64,000 bases of DNA. Origin: UBA4427 sp045106235. GTDB lineage: Bacteria > Myxococcota_A > UBA9160 > UBA4427. Within the stretch, counting starts at the first letter, position 1. Each line of letters begins with the position of its first letter. The notes beneath the pieces are model-generated. The model ran no database searches and had not been told where the DNA came from. It was given only the letters and a program-made list of their open reading frames with translations. Of this stretch, positions 36,716 through 45,306 are shown one piece after another. Location: assembly GCA_045106235.1 (NCBI GenBank), contig JBGCEJ010000005.1, forward strand, positions 62,001 to 126,000, in the 5' to 3' direction. Made by a program: the position numbers and the translations under genes.

Positions 36716-38032
36716 CTAGTTAGGCCGCTCAGCGGCGAAGTCATCCGCGACCCATGCCGCTGTCTCATCACCCGAAGCGCGCAAGGCCGTCAGTAACGCC
36801 GCAAGCATCCCGCGCTCATTCGCTCGCTCGCTGAGCCGAGAGACGAAGAGCTCTTGTTCGGCCAAGTTTCGCTCCGCGATAAAATTCGCGAAGCCCACTG
36901 GATCTTCGAGGCCGCGCGCCAACCAAAGGTCACGCACATCTTCCCCACCCGAGCTGAGTTCAGCCGCTGCGAGCCCGCTTGCCCCCCTCGCCTGCGGAGC
37001 GGATGCCGGCGCGAGGCCATGCGCCCGAAGCCCCGAGGCCGAACGCCCTACGCCCGGGCCTGCGACCGTTACGGCGCTTCCCGCCAGCGCGTTGCCAAGT
37101 CCACCGAAATCGCTGAGTCCGCGATTCGGACCGAGGCCCCCGCTCGGGGAACCGCTTGGGTTGAACGTCCGAGAGGATCCAGCAGAAGCCTGATCCACCA
37201 CCGTGGCCAAGGGCCGACCATCGCGATCCACCTGGATCCGGGCCGGAACCCGGACAGCGCCTGCTTGCCCACGTCGTGCTCCGTTGCGCGTTTGCACGCG
37301 GACCGCAGCCCGACTCGGATCAACACCCACATCTGAATAGACCCGGGGCTGCGCCTTCGCGACTAGAAAATCCTGTGCCGCCGGCGCGCCGTACGAGCGC
37401 GGCGGCGAATAGAGACCATTGCCGGCCCCGCCGCTCGCAGATCGTGCCGCCCCGGAATTCGCCGCCCGGTTCGCAACCCCATTCGCAACCCCGTTCGCAA
37501 CCCCGTTCGCAACCCCATTCGCAACCAAAGAAGGGCGCGCAGAAGCGGGAGCAGTAAAAGGAGTCGGCACAACGGCTGTGAGAGACGATGTCCCGGTCGC
37601 AGCCCCCTGCCCGCCCTGTTCAGCGGTCCAAGCGCTCGGACCCGCGTTCGGCCCCATCACACCCTCGAGCATTGCGGAAAGGCCCCCCGGCTCCTGCACA
37701 ACGACGACGACGAAAGCCGCCGCTGCGACCGCAGACGCCGGCAATACAAAAGAGGGTTCAAAGATGCCGCCCAGGGTCCGGCCGATGCGCTCAAAGAATC
37801 CGGGCTCGGTTTCTCCCGCACGGATACGACGCATCACATTCGCCGCAACCATCGGCGGCTGCTCCGGTTCAGGAAGCATGCGCAGCAGCCGAATGGTCTG
37901 CTGCATCTCGCTCACTTCACGACCGCAGTCGGCACATTCATCCAAATGCGCGTCGACCAAAGCGCGCGCCGCCAGGTCGAGTTCGCCCTCCAGATAGTCG
38001 GGGAGCTGCTTTTTCACTTCCGAATGATTCAA
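36716..38032 (-). CDS. Anti-sigma factor-like protein with zf-HC2 domain
   Basis: 438 aa. The N-terminal zinc-finger domain has VKKQLPDYLEGELDLAARALVD (broken by normal helix turns), then HLDECADCGREV with the His-x3-Cys-x2-Cys ligands. One membrane helix (about residues 96-113) follows. The remaining 300 residues form a Gly/Ala/Ser/Asn-rich, presumably periplasmic region with VANG repeats and a helical end (LAEQELFVSRLSERANERGML). It should hold the adjacent sigma factor inactive at the membrane. The TTG at 38032 lies two bases after the sigma stop, has GAGGG upstream and gives the conserved opening LNHSEVKKQL; TTG at 38062 is an alternative. Confidence 0.8.
   Translation of the reverse strand: MNHSEVKKQLPDYLEGELDLAARALVDAHLDECADCGREVSEMQQTIRLLRMLPEPEQPPMVAANVMRRIRAGETEPGFFERIGRTLGGIFEPSFVLPASAVAAAAFVVVVVQEPGGLSAMLEGVMGPNAGPSAWTAEQGGQGAATGTSSLTAVVPTPFTAPASARPSLVANGVANGVANGVANGVANRAANSGAARSASGGAGNGLYSPPRSYGAPAAQDFLVAKAQPRVYSDVGVDPSRAAVRVQTRNGARRGQAGAVRVPARIQVDRDGRPLATVVDQASAGSSRTFNPSGSPSGGLGPNRGLSDFGGLGNALAGSAVTVAGPGVGRSASGLRAHGLAPASAPQARGASGLAAAELSSGGEDVRDLWLARGLEDPVGFANFIAERNLAEQELFVSRLSERANERGMLAALLTALRASGDETAAWVADDFAAERPN
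37470..37526. repeat. 12-bp tandem repeat in the anti-sigma gene
   Basis: Four full copies and a partial copy of TTCGCAACCCC(A/G) on the plus strand. Read on the minus strand they encode GVANGVANGVANGVANR-like sequence in the periplasmic segment. In-frame units make copy-number change tolerable. Confidence 0.95.
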
Positions 38033-38033
38033 C

Positions 38034-38702
38034 TTAGATACCCTCGGCTGCAGAAGAGCCAAGCAGCTCTTTCAACTGTTCTCGGAGCGCCTGGCGGGCG
38101 CGATGGATTCGAGACTTCACGGTGCCTTCGGCAATCCCTAACACCTTTGCGATTTCACCGTAGGCCAGCCCTTCGATATCATAGAGCACAACCGGCATCC
38201 GAAGCGAAGGCGAAAGCTCGTCGAGCGCCGTTCGTACATGCTCGCTGAGCTCAGCACCTAACGTCGAATCTTCGGGATTGCGCGGCGAGCTGGGGAGATC
38301 GTCCCCCGCCGCCTGGCGATGCTTAAGCTTCTCAACGCGGGCACGGCTACGACCGTAGGTACGCCGCCGATTCAGTGCCGCGTTCGCCGCGACCCGGTAC
38401 ACGAAAGTCGAAAAGCGGGCCTCCGCTCGGAAGCGATGCCCATAGCGGTGCAGACTCAGAAAGGTCTCCTGGGTGAGATCCTCCGCGTCTTCTTTGTTGC
38501 CCATCATGCGATAAAGCAAGCGATAGACGCGGCGCTCATGGCGCTCGATCAACTGCTCGAAAGCCTTGTCGTCGCCCTGCTGCCAGCGCTGCACCAAGTC
38601 CTGATCTGGATCTTCCACCACGACGCGCGGTGCAGTGCGTTCGCGTGTCAGCGGGTTCGTGCCTGACACCATGGACCCTCGTTCAACGATTTCATAAGTC
38701 AT
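38034..38702 (-). CDS. RNA polymerase ECF sigma factor (RpoE/SigW-like)
   Basis: 222 aa. Region 2 (about 40-105) has FEQLIERHERRVYRLLYRMM and GNKEDAEDLTQETFLSLHRYG for -10 binding. Region 4 (about 160-210) has MPVVLYDIEGLAYGEIAKVLG and GTVKSRIHRARQALREQL for -35 binding. No region 1 or 3 is present, as expected of the ECF class. The ATG at 38702 follows AAGGAGAGG; the frame stays open 32 codons upstream without conservation. It is immediately upstream of its likely membrane anti-sigma factor, so envelope stress is a reasonable inferred signal. Confidence 0.93.
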   Translation of the reverse strand: MTYEIVERGSMVSGTNPLTRERTAPRVVVEDPDQDLVQRWQQGDDKAFEQLIERHERRVYRLLYRMMGNKEDAEDLTQETFLSLHRYGHRFRAEARFSTFVYRVAANAALNRRRTYGRSRARVEKLKHRQAAGDDLPSSPRNPEDSTLGAELSEHVRTALDELSPSLRMPVVLYDIEGLAYGEIAKVLGIAEGTVKSRIHRARQALREQLKELLGSSAAEGI

Positions 38703-38948
38703 AGTCTGCCTCTCCTTCGACTGAACCCGGGCAGACCGCCCAGGTTCCGTCGTGTCCGCAGATCTTTCCCTATCCGTATCGACTTCAATTCCGCTCATTC
38801 TTGCCTCACCTCACCCCCACTGAACCGGTGAGCGCCCAAAAGAGTGCGTTATGGGGTCTCAAAACGCGAAGAACCGCAGTCAGAAGAAGATTCCCCTCCC
38901 TGGGCGGCCCGAGCACCACCCCAAGGGGAAGTAAATCTGAGCAAGAAA

Positions 38949-39464
38949 TCACTTCGCCGGCAGGTCAACGGGTGCTTCACCTTCCCGCAGGAAAACGCCG
39001 CTCTTGCCGCCTTGCTTCGCCACCAGCCGTACCTGGTCCACCACCATCTCACGATCCACGGCCTTGCACATATCGTAGACCGTCAGCCCGGCCGCCGATG
39101 CCGCCACCAGGGCCTCCATCTCCACCCCGGTTCGCCAATGTGCCTCGACGCGGGCCTCGATGGTCAGTGCGTCCCCGGACGAAGCGGGTTCCAAGATGAC
39201 TTCGACAGAATCGATGGGCATTGGATGAGCCAGCGGGATCCACTCTCCGGTCCGCTTCGCGGCCTGAATCCCTGCGATCCGCGCGGTGGCAAGAACGTCT
39301 CCCTTAGCGACCCGACCTTCGACGATCCGTGCGAGGGTTTCAGGGGCCATCCGCACGAGCCCGCGCGCAACGCAAATTCGGTGCGTAATCGCCTTCTCTC
39401 CAACGTTGACCATTCGGGCCCGTCCACGCTCGTCGAGATGCGTGAGTTCATCTGCCATCGTCAT
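38949..39464 (-). CDS. moaC: Cyclic pyranopterin monophosphate synthase MoaC
   Basis: A 171-aa enzyme of molybdenum cofactor synthesis; with MoaA it turns GTP into cPMP. Motifs are MVNVGEKAITHRICVARGLV, ATARIAGIQAAKRTGEWIPLAHP, VEAHWRTGVEMEALVAAS and LTVYDMCKAVDREMVV, with the conserved Lys and Asp near the end. Full length. No other moa genes are here. A second ATG two codons in (MADELTHL) could also be the start. Confidence 0.95.
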   Translation of the reverse strand: MTMADELTHLDERGRARMVNVGEKAITHRICVARGLVRMAPETLARIVEGRVAKGDVLATARIAGIQAAKRTGEWIPLAHPMPIDSVEVILEPASSGDALTIEARVEAHWRTGVEMEALVAASAAGLTVYDMCKAVDREMVVDQVRLVAKQGGKSGVFLREGEAPVDLPAK

Positions 39465-39507
39465 TCCTCATCTTAGACGGGGTCGCTCGCCGCCCCGAGG
39501 CAGGTTC

Positions 39508-40425
39508 TTACCCCGCCCCCTCAAGCCAGCGCAAGATATCCTGCCAAACAGATTCGCGTTCGGGTTCGTTAAAAATCTCGTGTCGTAGCTCGGGATAGAT
39601 CTGCAAAGCACTCGCGGACGACACCTCAGGCTTCAGCCCGGCATGAAACGCACGGCTGCCAGCCGGCGGCGCAATTGAGTCCGCCTCACCGTGCAGGATC
39701 AAAATCGGCTGCTCGACCTCATGCGCCAAGCCGGCCACCTCGCTCACCATCGCACTCATGCCCGCGGCGAAACGGGCGGTCATGCGATCCTTTACGTAGG
39801 GGTCCGCCTCGTAGCGACGAATGACCTTCGGGTCGCGCGAGAGGCCTTCCAGGTCGAGACCGGCCGCTAGCCCCACCTTGGGCGCGATGACCGAGAGGAG
39901 CTTCGCAGCCCAGAGACTGAGCTTCTGCCGCAGCCCTCCTTCGGAGCCCAACTCGAGGAGCGCGCCCGAGAGCACGATGCGATCCACGGCGGGCTTTCGC
40001 AGCGCTGCCGTTCCCGCCACAACAAGTCCGCCCATACTGTGACCTAACAGCGTCACGGGCAGCCCTGGATGCTCGAGCCGAACGAGATCGACGAAGCGCG
40101 CCACTTCCTCTGTCAGGCGGTCGAAACGGTCGACATGCCCACGGGCGCCCGCGGTCCGCCCGTGGCCTGCTTGATCGTAAGCCCGAACCACGAAGCCGCG
40201 CCGTGCGAAATACATAGCCATCTCGTCGTAGCGACCGGCGTGCTCCGCATAGCCGTGAATCAGGATGAGAATGCGCTGGGGCTCGGGAGGAAGCCACGTG
40301 TAGGCGTACCGCTCGCCGAACGCAGGCCCCGCATCGGCCACACTCGCGCCCGGATCGGTGAGATCGATTTGCCCTTCGCTGCGGCGAATCGCAGCGGGCG
40401 CCTGCTGCAAAGCCGGCTCACGCAA
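39508..40425 (-). CDS. Alpha/beta hydrolase, lysophospholipase/monoacylglycerol lipase type
   Basis: A 305-aa serine hydrolase of the Hydrolase_4 family. Oxyanion motif LIHGYAEHAGRYDEMA, then VRAYDQAGHGRTAG, nucleophile elbow LLGHSMGGLVVAG, acid in LILHGEADSIAPP and His in YPELRHEIFNEPER. It would hydrolyse monoacylglycerols or lysophospholipids. The only reasonable start is TTG at 40425, because a stop lies just upstream in frame. It follows the lytic transglycosylase gene by six bases. Confidence 0.88.
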   Translation of the reverse strand: MREPALQQAPAAIRRSEGQIDLTDPGASVADAGPAFGERYAYTWLPPEPQRILILIHGYAEHAGRYDEMAMYFARRGFVVRAYDQAGHGRTAGARGHVDRFDRLTEEVARFVDLVRLEHPGLPVTLLGHSMGGLVVAGTAALRKPAVDRIVLSGALLELGSEGGLRQKLSLWAAKLLSVIAPKVGLAAGLDLEGLSRDPKVIRRYEADPYVKDRMTARFAAGMSAMVSEVAGLAHEVEQPILILHGEADSIAPPAGSRAFHAGLKPEVSSASALQIYPELRHEIFNEPERESVWQDILRWLEGAG

Positions 40426-40431
40426 GGACGT

Positions 40432-41013
40432 TCACGATTCCGCCAGCGCCTCTTCGGGCCGCACCGCCGCGCGCACTCGGGCACGGGCCTCTTCGACCTT
40501 TTCCAGATACTCCTGGCCGCGAATATTGCGCCCCCAGAAATAGCTGGAGATCCCTTTCTCCTCGCCCAACCGGCGAATATTATCCGCGAGGATAAAGCAG
40601 CCCGCTTCGACATTGCTCTCGATCGTTGAGAGGTTGCCTGCGAGGGGCAGATCCTCGGCCATATACGGCATCACCTGCATCAACCCGATCGCGCCCTTTC
40701 CGCTTTCGGCCCAGGGGCGCGCGTCACTCTCGACGAGCAGCATCGCCGTCACCAGATAGGGATCGAGTTCGTAGCGTCGGCTACTCCGTAGGACGGCCTC
40801 GGTGACACGTTCTTGCTCCGCTTTTGAAAGCGAAGACTTTCGGTCCTTGAGATGAGCGACCAGCGCGGCCGTCACCGCGGGGCGAGCGCTGTCGACCTCG
40901 ACCTCCGCTTGCAAGGCAGGCTCGGCACCGGCGAAGCGCGCCGGCAAACTATCCACCACCAACAGCGCACCCAGCATCACAAGACCCCAGGTCGCAACCC
41001 GTCGAGTACTCAT
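40432..41013 (-). CDS. Soluble lytic transglycosylase, SLT domain
   Basis: 193 aa. A signal or anchor segment (MSTRRVATWGLVMLGALLVV) is followed by a Goose-lysozyme-like SLT domain. That domain has RRYELDPYLVTAMLLVESD with the catalytic Glu, GAIGLMQVMPYMAEDL and NLSTIESNVEAGCFILADNI. It cleaves peptidoglycan in the periplasm with anhydromuramyl formation. It is short for the family, mostly the catalytic domain. Start at ATG 41013; the longer frame to 41094 lacks conservation. Confidence 0.87.
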   Translation of the reverse strand: MSTRRVATWGLVMLGALLVVDSLPARFAGAEPALQAEVEVDSARPAVTAALVAHLKDRKSSLSKAEQERVTEAVLRSSRRYELDPYLVTAMLLVESDARPWAESGKGAIGLMQVMPYMAEDLPLAGNLSTIESNVEAGCFILADNIRRLGEEKGISSYFWGRNIRGQEYLEKVEEARARVRAAVRPEEALAES

Positions 41014-41424
41014 TGCAATCGATGCACGCTCTTGTTTGCTGTCGATGCGACCCACCGGAAAACCTCTCCGACGTACGTCCAAAACGAAGACCACACCTCG
41101 CTTGGGACGCTTGTCTTATACCGATCGGCCGAACCCCCAACCCGAGATGCGCCTTTCACCGGCAATCTCGCTGCCCTGCCTGTCGATTGCCGTCATCTCA
41201 CCGACGCTCGACGCTACCTATGCTTCTCCGCGCGCACTCGAAACGCGCCAATCATCGCCTGCAGCCAAAATAGACGAAAAGACTCGGGTCGAGAAATACT
41301 GGGGGCTCGGACCACGATGCTTTGAGGATACCTCCGCCCGACGATGCCGGCCACGCGAGGGGGGAAACCCGTGTGGCATTGATCACGTCGTAGGCTTCGC
41401 GTACCGTGCGCCGCAGGAGAGCCG
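41014..41424. other. Divergent intergenic region before lgt
   Basis: About 410 bases between the leftward transglycosylase gene and rightward lgt. No gene or RNA was recognised. It should carry promoters for both directions, but no convincing element was found. Confidence 0.5.
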
Positions 41425-42174
41425 ATGTACCCGGAACTATTCAGAATTCCTTTCATCGATTGGCCGATCAGCAGCTTTGGAGCCGCCATGGCCATCGCCT
41501 TCTTGGTCGGATATTGGATCGCCATGCCGCGCATGCGGGAGGAAGGCCTCGATCCCGAAGACGGCGCCAACATGCTGATTTGGATCATGTTTGGCGGTGT
41601 CCTCGGCGCGAAGCTCTACTACGCGACCGATTTTTGGATCCGCGGCGAAACCGAATTCTGGGCAGCCTTGCTGTCACGTGCCGGCATGGTTTTCTACGGC
41701 GGATTCATCGGGGGCTTCCTCGGCGGCTTCGCCGGCTGCAAGATCTACAAGATCTCGCCTCTGCCCTTCGCGAACGCCGCCGCGATTTCCTTGGCCGTCG
41801 GCCAGGCCATCGGCCGCGTGGGCTGCTTTCTCGTCGGTGACGACTACGGTCGAGCGACGGATCTGCCCTGGGGCGTCGCCTTTCCGATCGGGCTTCCGCC
41901 GGTCCACTACCCCGTCCATCCGACGATGCTCTACGAGACGGTCTGGCTCAGCTTGGCTGCGATCTACCTGTGGAAGCGGCGACTGACGAGCCGCTCGCTC
42001 TTCGGTGAATATCTGATTCTGAACGGGGTGGGCCGAACCGTCATCGAGCATTGGCGACTGAATGCCCGCGTGGCGCTCGATCTATCCGAGGCTCAGTGGA
42101 TCGGCATCACACTCGTGATTTGCGGACTGGTCCTGGTCACACGCGGCCCGTCTAAAACGAGCGCGACCGCTTAG
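41425..42174 (+). CDS. lgt: Prolipoprotein diacylglyceryl transferase
   Basis: A 249-aa inner-membrane enzyme that moves diacylglycerol from phosphatidylglycerol to the lipobox Cys of prolipoproteins. About seven membrane helices. Motifs include GGVLGAKLYYATDF, FYGGFIGGFLGG, the Lgt signature GRVGCFLVGDDYG with the essential Arg, HPTMLYE, and late FGEYLILNGVGRTVIEHWR. It would lipidate BamD, SppA and the propeller lipoprotein encoded nearby. Confidence 0.96.
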   Translation: MYPELFRIPFIDWPISSFGAAMAIAFLVGYWIAMPRMREEGLDPEDGANMLIWIMFGGVLGAKLYYATDFWIRGETEFWAALLSRAGMVFYGGFIGGFLGGFAGCKIYKISPLPFANAAAISLAVGQAIGRVGCFLVGDDYGRATDLPWGVAFPIGLPPVHYPVHPTMLYETVWLSLAAIYLWKRRLTSRSLFGEYLILNGVGRTVIEHWRLNARVALDLSEAQWIGITLVICGLVLVTRGPSKTSATA

Positions 42175-42238
42175 ATCCAGCGCTGCCGCCTAAATCCAGC
42201 GCGACCGCCCGGTTCCTCCGGCGCGCGCGCCTGGACGC

Positions 42239-43225
42239 CTAGGCCGATTCGGGATCCGTTTCGGTTTCGAGGCGAAGGATGAGTTCCTTCGCTTTCGCGG
42301 GAATGAGCTCGACGGCAGAGCTGTCTTCGACGAGGCCGCCGAGCCTCCCGAGGACCGCCTGCGCCAATGCCGAGAAAGCGGGCTCGCTGCGCGGCCCTTT
42401 CAAATCGATCCAGGACTCAAGCGCAGCAACACACGTCGCATACTCCTCATCGAGAACCGCCTGCATCCCCTCGGCGTATCGCAAGAGCGCATCCGTCTCG
42501 AGGCACTTCGCGCCATGATTTCGTTCCGCCTCGCGAAGGGTCTTCGCCGCCTCCACGAAATATGCGCTCTCCAGGAGCGACCGAGCCGCTTGAACAAGTC
42601 CGGTCGCCGCATTGCCGTGCATCGCCTGCAGCAAGCCCTCAAATCCCTCAGGAAAGGCCGCCTCGACCTCTTCTCTGCGGCTGAGTAGACAGCGCGTCAC
42701 AGCGCCCACGGAAGCCCGCTCGACCAGCAGTTCCCGCACTTGGTCTCGCGACTGCGCCAGCAGGATTCGCACTTCCGAAATCACTTCTCCGGAGCGCGTC
42801 TCGCTGCGCTGAAAGATGCGGTCGAACTCTACGAAAAGGGCTTCCGATTCGGCGTCGGAGGCGCGGCGGAGCGAATCGACCCGCGGTGCATACACCTCGC
42901 GCTGATACAGCAGCTCCCGAAGCTTCATGACTTCGTGAAAGAGAGAGCCCACCGCGAGATCGAAGAGGGCCTCACGCCGAACGGAGGCCGTCGAAAATTC
43001 ATCCGTGCGGAAAAGCGCGTGGCTTTTCTCTTTGAGCCTGTACAGAACAGAACGCTCGTCGTCCCCGGCCAGGCCGCGCACAGAGTCGAACCGAACCGCC
43101 GTTTCTGGGTAGCCCGCAAAAACCTCGGACAGGGCCGTGTACGCCGACAAGAACTGGCGGAGCAACTGTACGAATTCCTGCACATTGCGAGCGGGATCTC
43201 GAGGCGAGGAGGATGAATCGGTCAT
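42239..43225 (-). CDS. Uncharacterised helical protein
   Basis: A 328-aa protein without a recognised family. Residues 10-130 look all-helical and charged (NVQEFVQLLRQFLSAYTALSEV, LFHEVMKLRELLYQREVY). A middle region around SRREEVEAAFPEGFEGLLQAMHG follows. The C-terminal third resembles degenerate TPR helices (FVEAAKTLREAERNHG, YATCVAALESWIDLKG). No signal peptide. The ATG at 43225 is preceded by GGGGAGGAGGG ten bases away. It stands alone, convergent with lgt. Confidence 0.7.
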   Translation of the reverse strand: MTDSSSSPRDPARNVQEFVQLLRQFLSAYTALSEVFAGYPETAVRFDSVRGLAGDDERSVLYRLKEKSHALFRTDEFSTASVRREALFDLAVGSLFHEVMKLRELLYQREVYAPRVDSLRRASDAESEALFVEFDRIFQRSETRSGEVISEVRILLAQSRDQVRELLVERASVGAVTRCLLSRREEVEAAFPEGFEGLLQAMHGNAATGLVQAARSLLESAYFVEAAKTLREAERNHGAKCLETDALLRYAEGMQAVLDEEYATCVAALESWIDLKGPRSEPAFSALAQAVLGRLGGLVEDSSAVELIPAKAKELILRLETETDPESA

Positions 43226-43552
43226 TTGCTGTGTACCCTCCTCCCCTTTTCCGCGATGCGTTTTTGCTCCAACCCGTGCCATCGCGATTTGCGAAGCACC
43301 GTCAGATTTCAATCTCGGCCGAAAGCGGAGGATAGGAGAGCCGTTTGCTCTGGCCAATGGAACGAATCCGAGGTTCATCTCCCCTGGGCGACGTGGATCG
43401 GGAGGCAATCACCGCAAGATTCCCGCAGGGATGTGCTGCAACTCTTGGATGCTCTCTGAGACCGCGATTCAGTTGTTCCCGGAGGCTTCGTCTCCTAGTT
43501 TCCGATTCCGATTAAACCGGGCAAGTAGCGCCCCCAGAAAGGAAAATCACCG
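43226..43552. other. Divergent intergenic region before ETF-QO gene
   Basis: About 330 bases between two divergent genes. No gene, RNA or clear promoter was recognised. An AAAGGA ribosome site precedes the ETF-QO start. Confidence 0.5.
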
Positions 43553-45253
43553 ATGTCCGAGCCCGAACGCGAGAGCATGGAAGTCGACGTCCTTTACGTC
43601 GGAGCAGGGCCCGCGACCCTCGCCTCCGCCTACCACCTCATGAAGCAGGTTGAGGCCCATAATGAGGCCTGCGAGAAGACCGGCGAAGAGCCCATCGAGC
43701 CGCCCACGATCCTCGTGATCGAGAAAGCCGCGGGCATCGGCGACCACCAGCTTTCCGGTGGCGTGATGAACCCGAAGGGCATCGAAGAACTCATGCCCGA
43801 TTATAAGAAGCAGGGCTTCCCGATCGAGCAGACCTGCGACAAGGCCTATTTCTGGCAGTTCTTCCGAAACTTCACGGTCAAGCTGCCCGCCTTCGCCACG
43901 CCGCCCTTCTTCCAGAAGAAGGGCTACCACGTCGTCTCTCTTTCGGATGTCGTGAAGTTCCTCGCTGAGAAATGCGAAGAGATCGGCATCGAAATCTACC
44001 CGGGCTTCGCCGCTTCGGAAGCCTTGATCGAAGGCGACCGAGTCGTCGGCATCCGCACGGGCGACATGGGCATCGGCAGAGACGGCAAGCCGAAGGCCAA
44101 CTTCCAGCAGGGCATGGACATCATCGCCGGCGTGACCGTCTTCGGCGAAGGCGTGCGCGGCTCCTGCACGAAGCAGCTGCTCGACCGCTTCGACATGCAC
44201 GGCAAGTACCCTCAGACCTACGAAACCGGCATCAAGGAAATCTGGCGTGTTAAGCCCGAGAAGCATCGCCCGGGTCGCGTGATCCACGGTTCGATGTTCC
44301 CCGACTTCCTCGGAGAGATTCACGGCATGTGGCTCTACGATATGGGCGACAACCTCGTCTCCTACGGCTTCGTGACGCCGCTGGCCTCGGAAGATCCGAA
44401 CAGCGATCCGCACCGCGCCGCACAGGAGTTCAAGCGCGATTCACCGTTCATGCGCGACCTGCTCGATGGCGCAGAACTCGTCCGCTACGGCGCCAAGTGC
44501 GTTCCGGCGGGCGGCCTCAACGCGATTCCGAAGCTCTACTGCGACGGTGCGATGCTTGTGGGCGACTCCGCCGGCATGCTGAACATCATGAAGCTCGCCG
44601 GGATCCACACGGCCATGAAGTCGGGCATGATGGCCGCGGACACCATCATCGACGGTCTGAAGGCGAAGGACTTCTCTTCGAAGACCCTCGGCAACTACAC
44701 GGAACGCTTCCGCAATAGCTGGGCCTACCAGGAGCATTACGAGGCGCGGAACTTCTCCGGAAGTAACGAAGTCTCGCCGCTCTTTGGCATGCTGAACATC
44801 CCGCTGATGATCCCGACGAAGGGGCGTGGCCTGATCGACGATCTTCCGACGCATAAGCCGCACTCGGTGATGAAGAAGATCTGGGAGATCCCGAAGCAGA
44901 ACCGCGAGCCCGAGCCCTTCGAGCCCGATAACGTGCTGACCTTCTCGAAGGAGCATCTCGTTGGCTTCTCGGGCACCCAGCACGAAGCGGACCAGGAGCC
45001 GCATCTCAAGGTCGCGGACGCGAACGTCTGCGCCACGAGCTGCCGCACGGATTACGGAAACCCGTGTGAGAAGTTCTGCCCGGCGGCGGTCTACGAAATG
45101 ATCGATGCCCCCGGCAAGCCGGGTGAGAAGGAGCTCTTCATCCACCACGAGAACTGCGTGCACTGCAAGACCTGCGATATCGCAGACCCGTACCAGATCA
45201 TCACGTGGACAACGCCTCAGGGCGGTGAAGGCCCCGACTACACCAAGATGTAG
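43553..45253 (+). CDS. etfD: Electron transfer flavoprotein-ubiquinone oxidoreductase
   Basis: A 566-aa membrane-associated flavoprotein that passes electrons from reduced ETF (fed by acyl-CoA dehydrogenases) to quinone. The FAD-binding start is MEVDVLYVGAGPATLASAYHL-like. Quinone-domain segments include DHQLSGGVMNPKGIEEL, GDSAGMLNIMKLAGIHTAMKSG and KPHSVMKKIWEI. The C-terminal 4Fe-4S motif has CEKFCPAAVYE, HHENCVHCKTCDIADPYQ and ends GGEGPDYTKM. No etfAB genes lie beside it. Confidence 0.95.
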   Translation: MSEPERESMEVDVLYVGAGPATLASAYHLMKQVEAHNEACEKTGEEPIEPPTILVIEKAAGIGDHQLSGGVMNPKGIEELMPDYKKQGFPIEQTCDKAYFWQFFRNFTVKLPAFATPPFFQKKGYHVVSLSDVVKFLAEKCEEIGIEIYPGFAASEALIEGDRVVGIRTGDMGIGRDGKPKANFQQGMDIIAGVTVFGEGVRGSCTKQLLDRFDMHGKYPQTYETGIKEIWRVKPEKHRPGRVIHGSMFPDFLGEIHGMWLYDMGDNLVSYGFVTPLASEDPNSDPHRAAQEFKRDSPFMRDLLDGAELVRYGAKCVPAGGLNAIPKLYCDGAMLVGDSAGMLNIMKLAGIHTAMKSGMMAADTIIDGLKAKDFSSKTLGNYTERFRNSWAYQEHYEARNFSGSNEVSPLFGMLNIPLMIPTKGRGLIDDLPTHKPHSVMKKIWEIPKQNREPEPFEPDNVLTFSKEHLVGFSGTQHEADQEPHLKVADANVCATSCRTDYGNPCEKFCPAAVYEMIDAPGKPGEKELFIHHENCVHCKTCDIADPYQIITWTTPQGGEGPDYTKM

Positions 45254-45306
45254 AGGCTCTCGCTGGCTTCGGCTGGCGAGCAAGGCCCCGAAAGCGAGCC
45301 ACGCAT

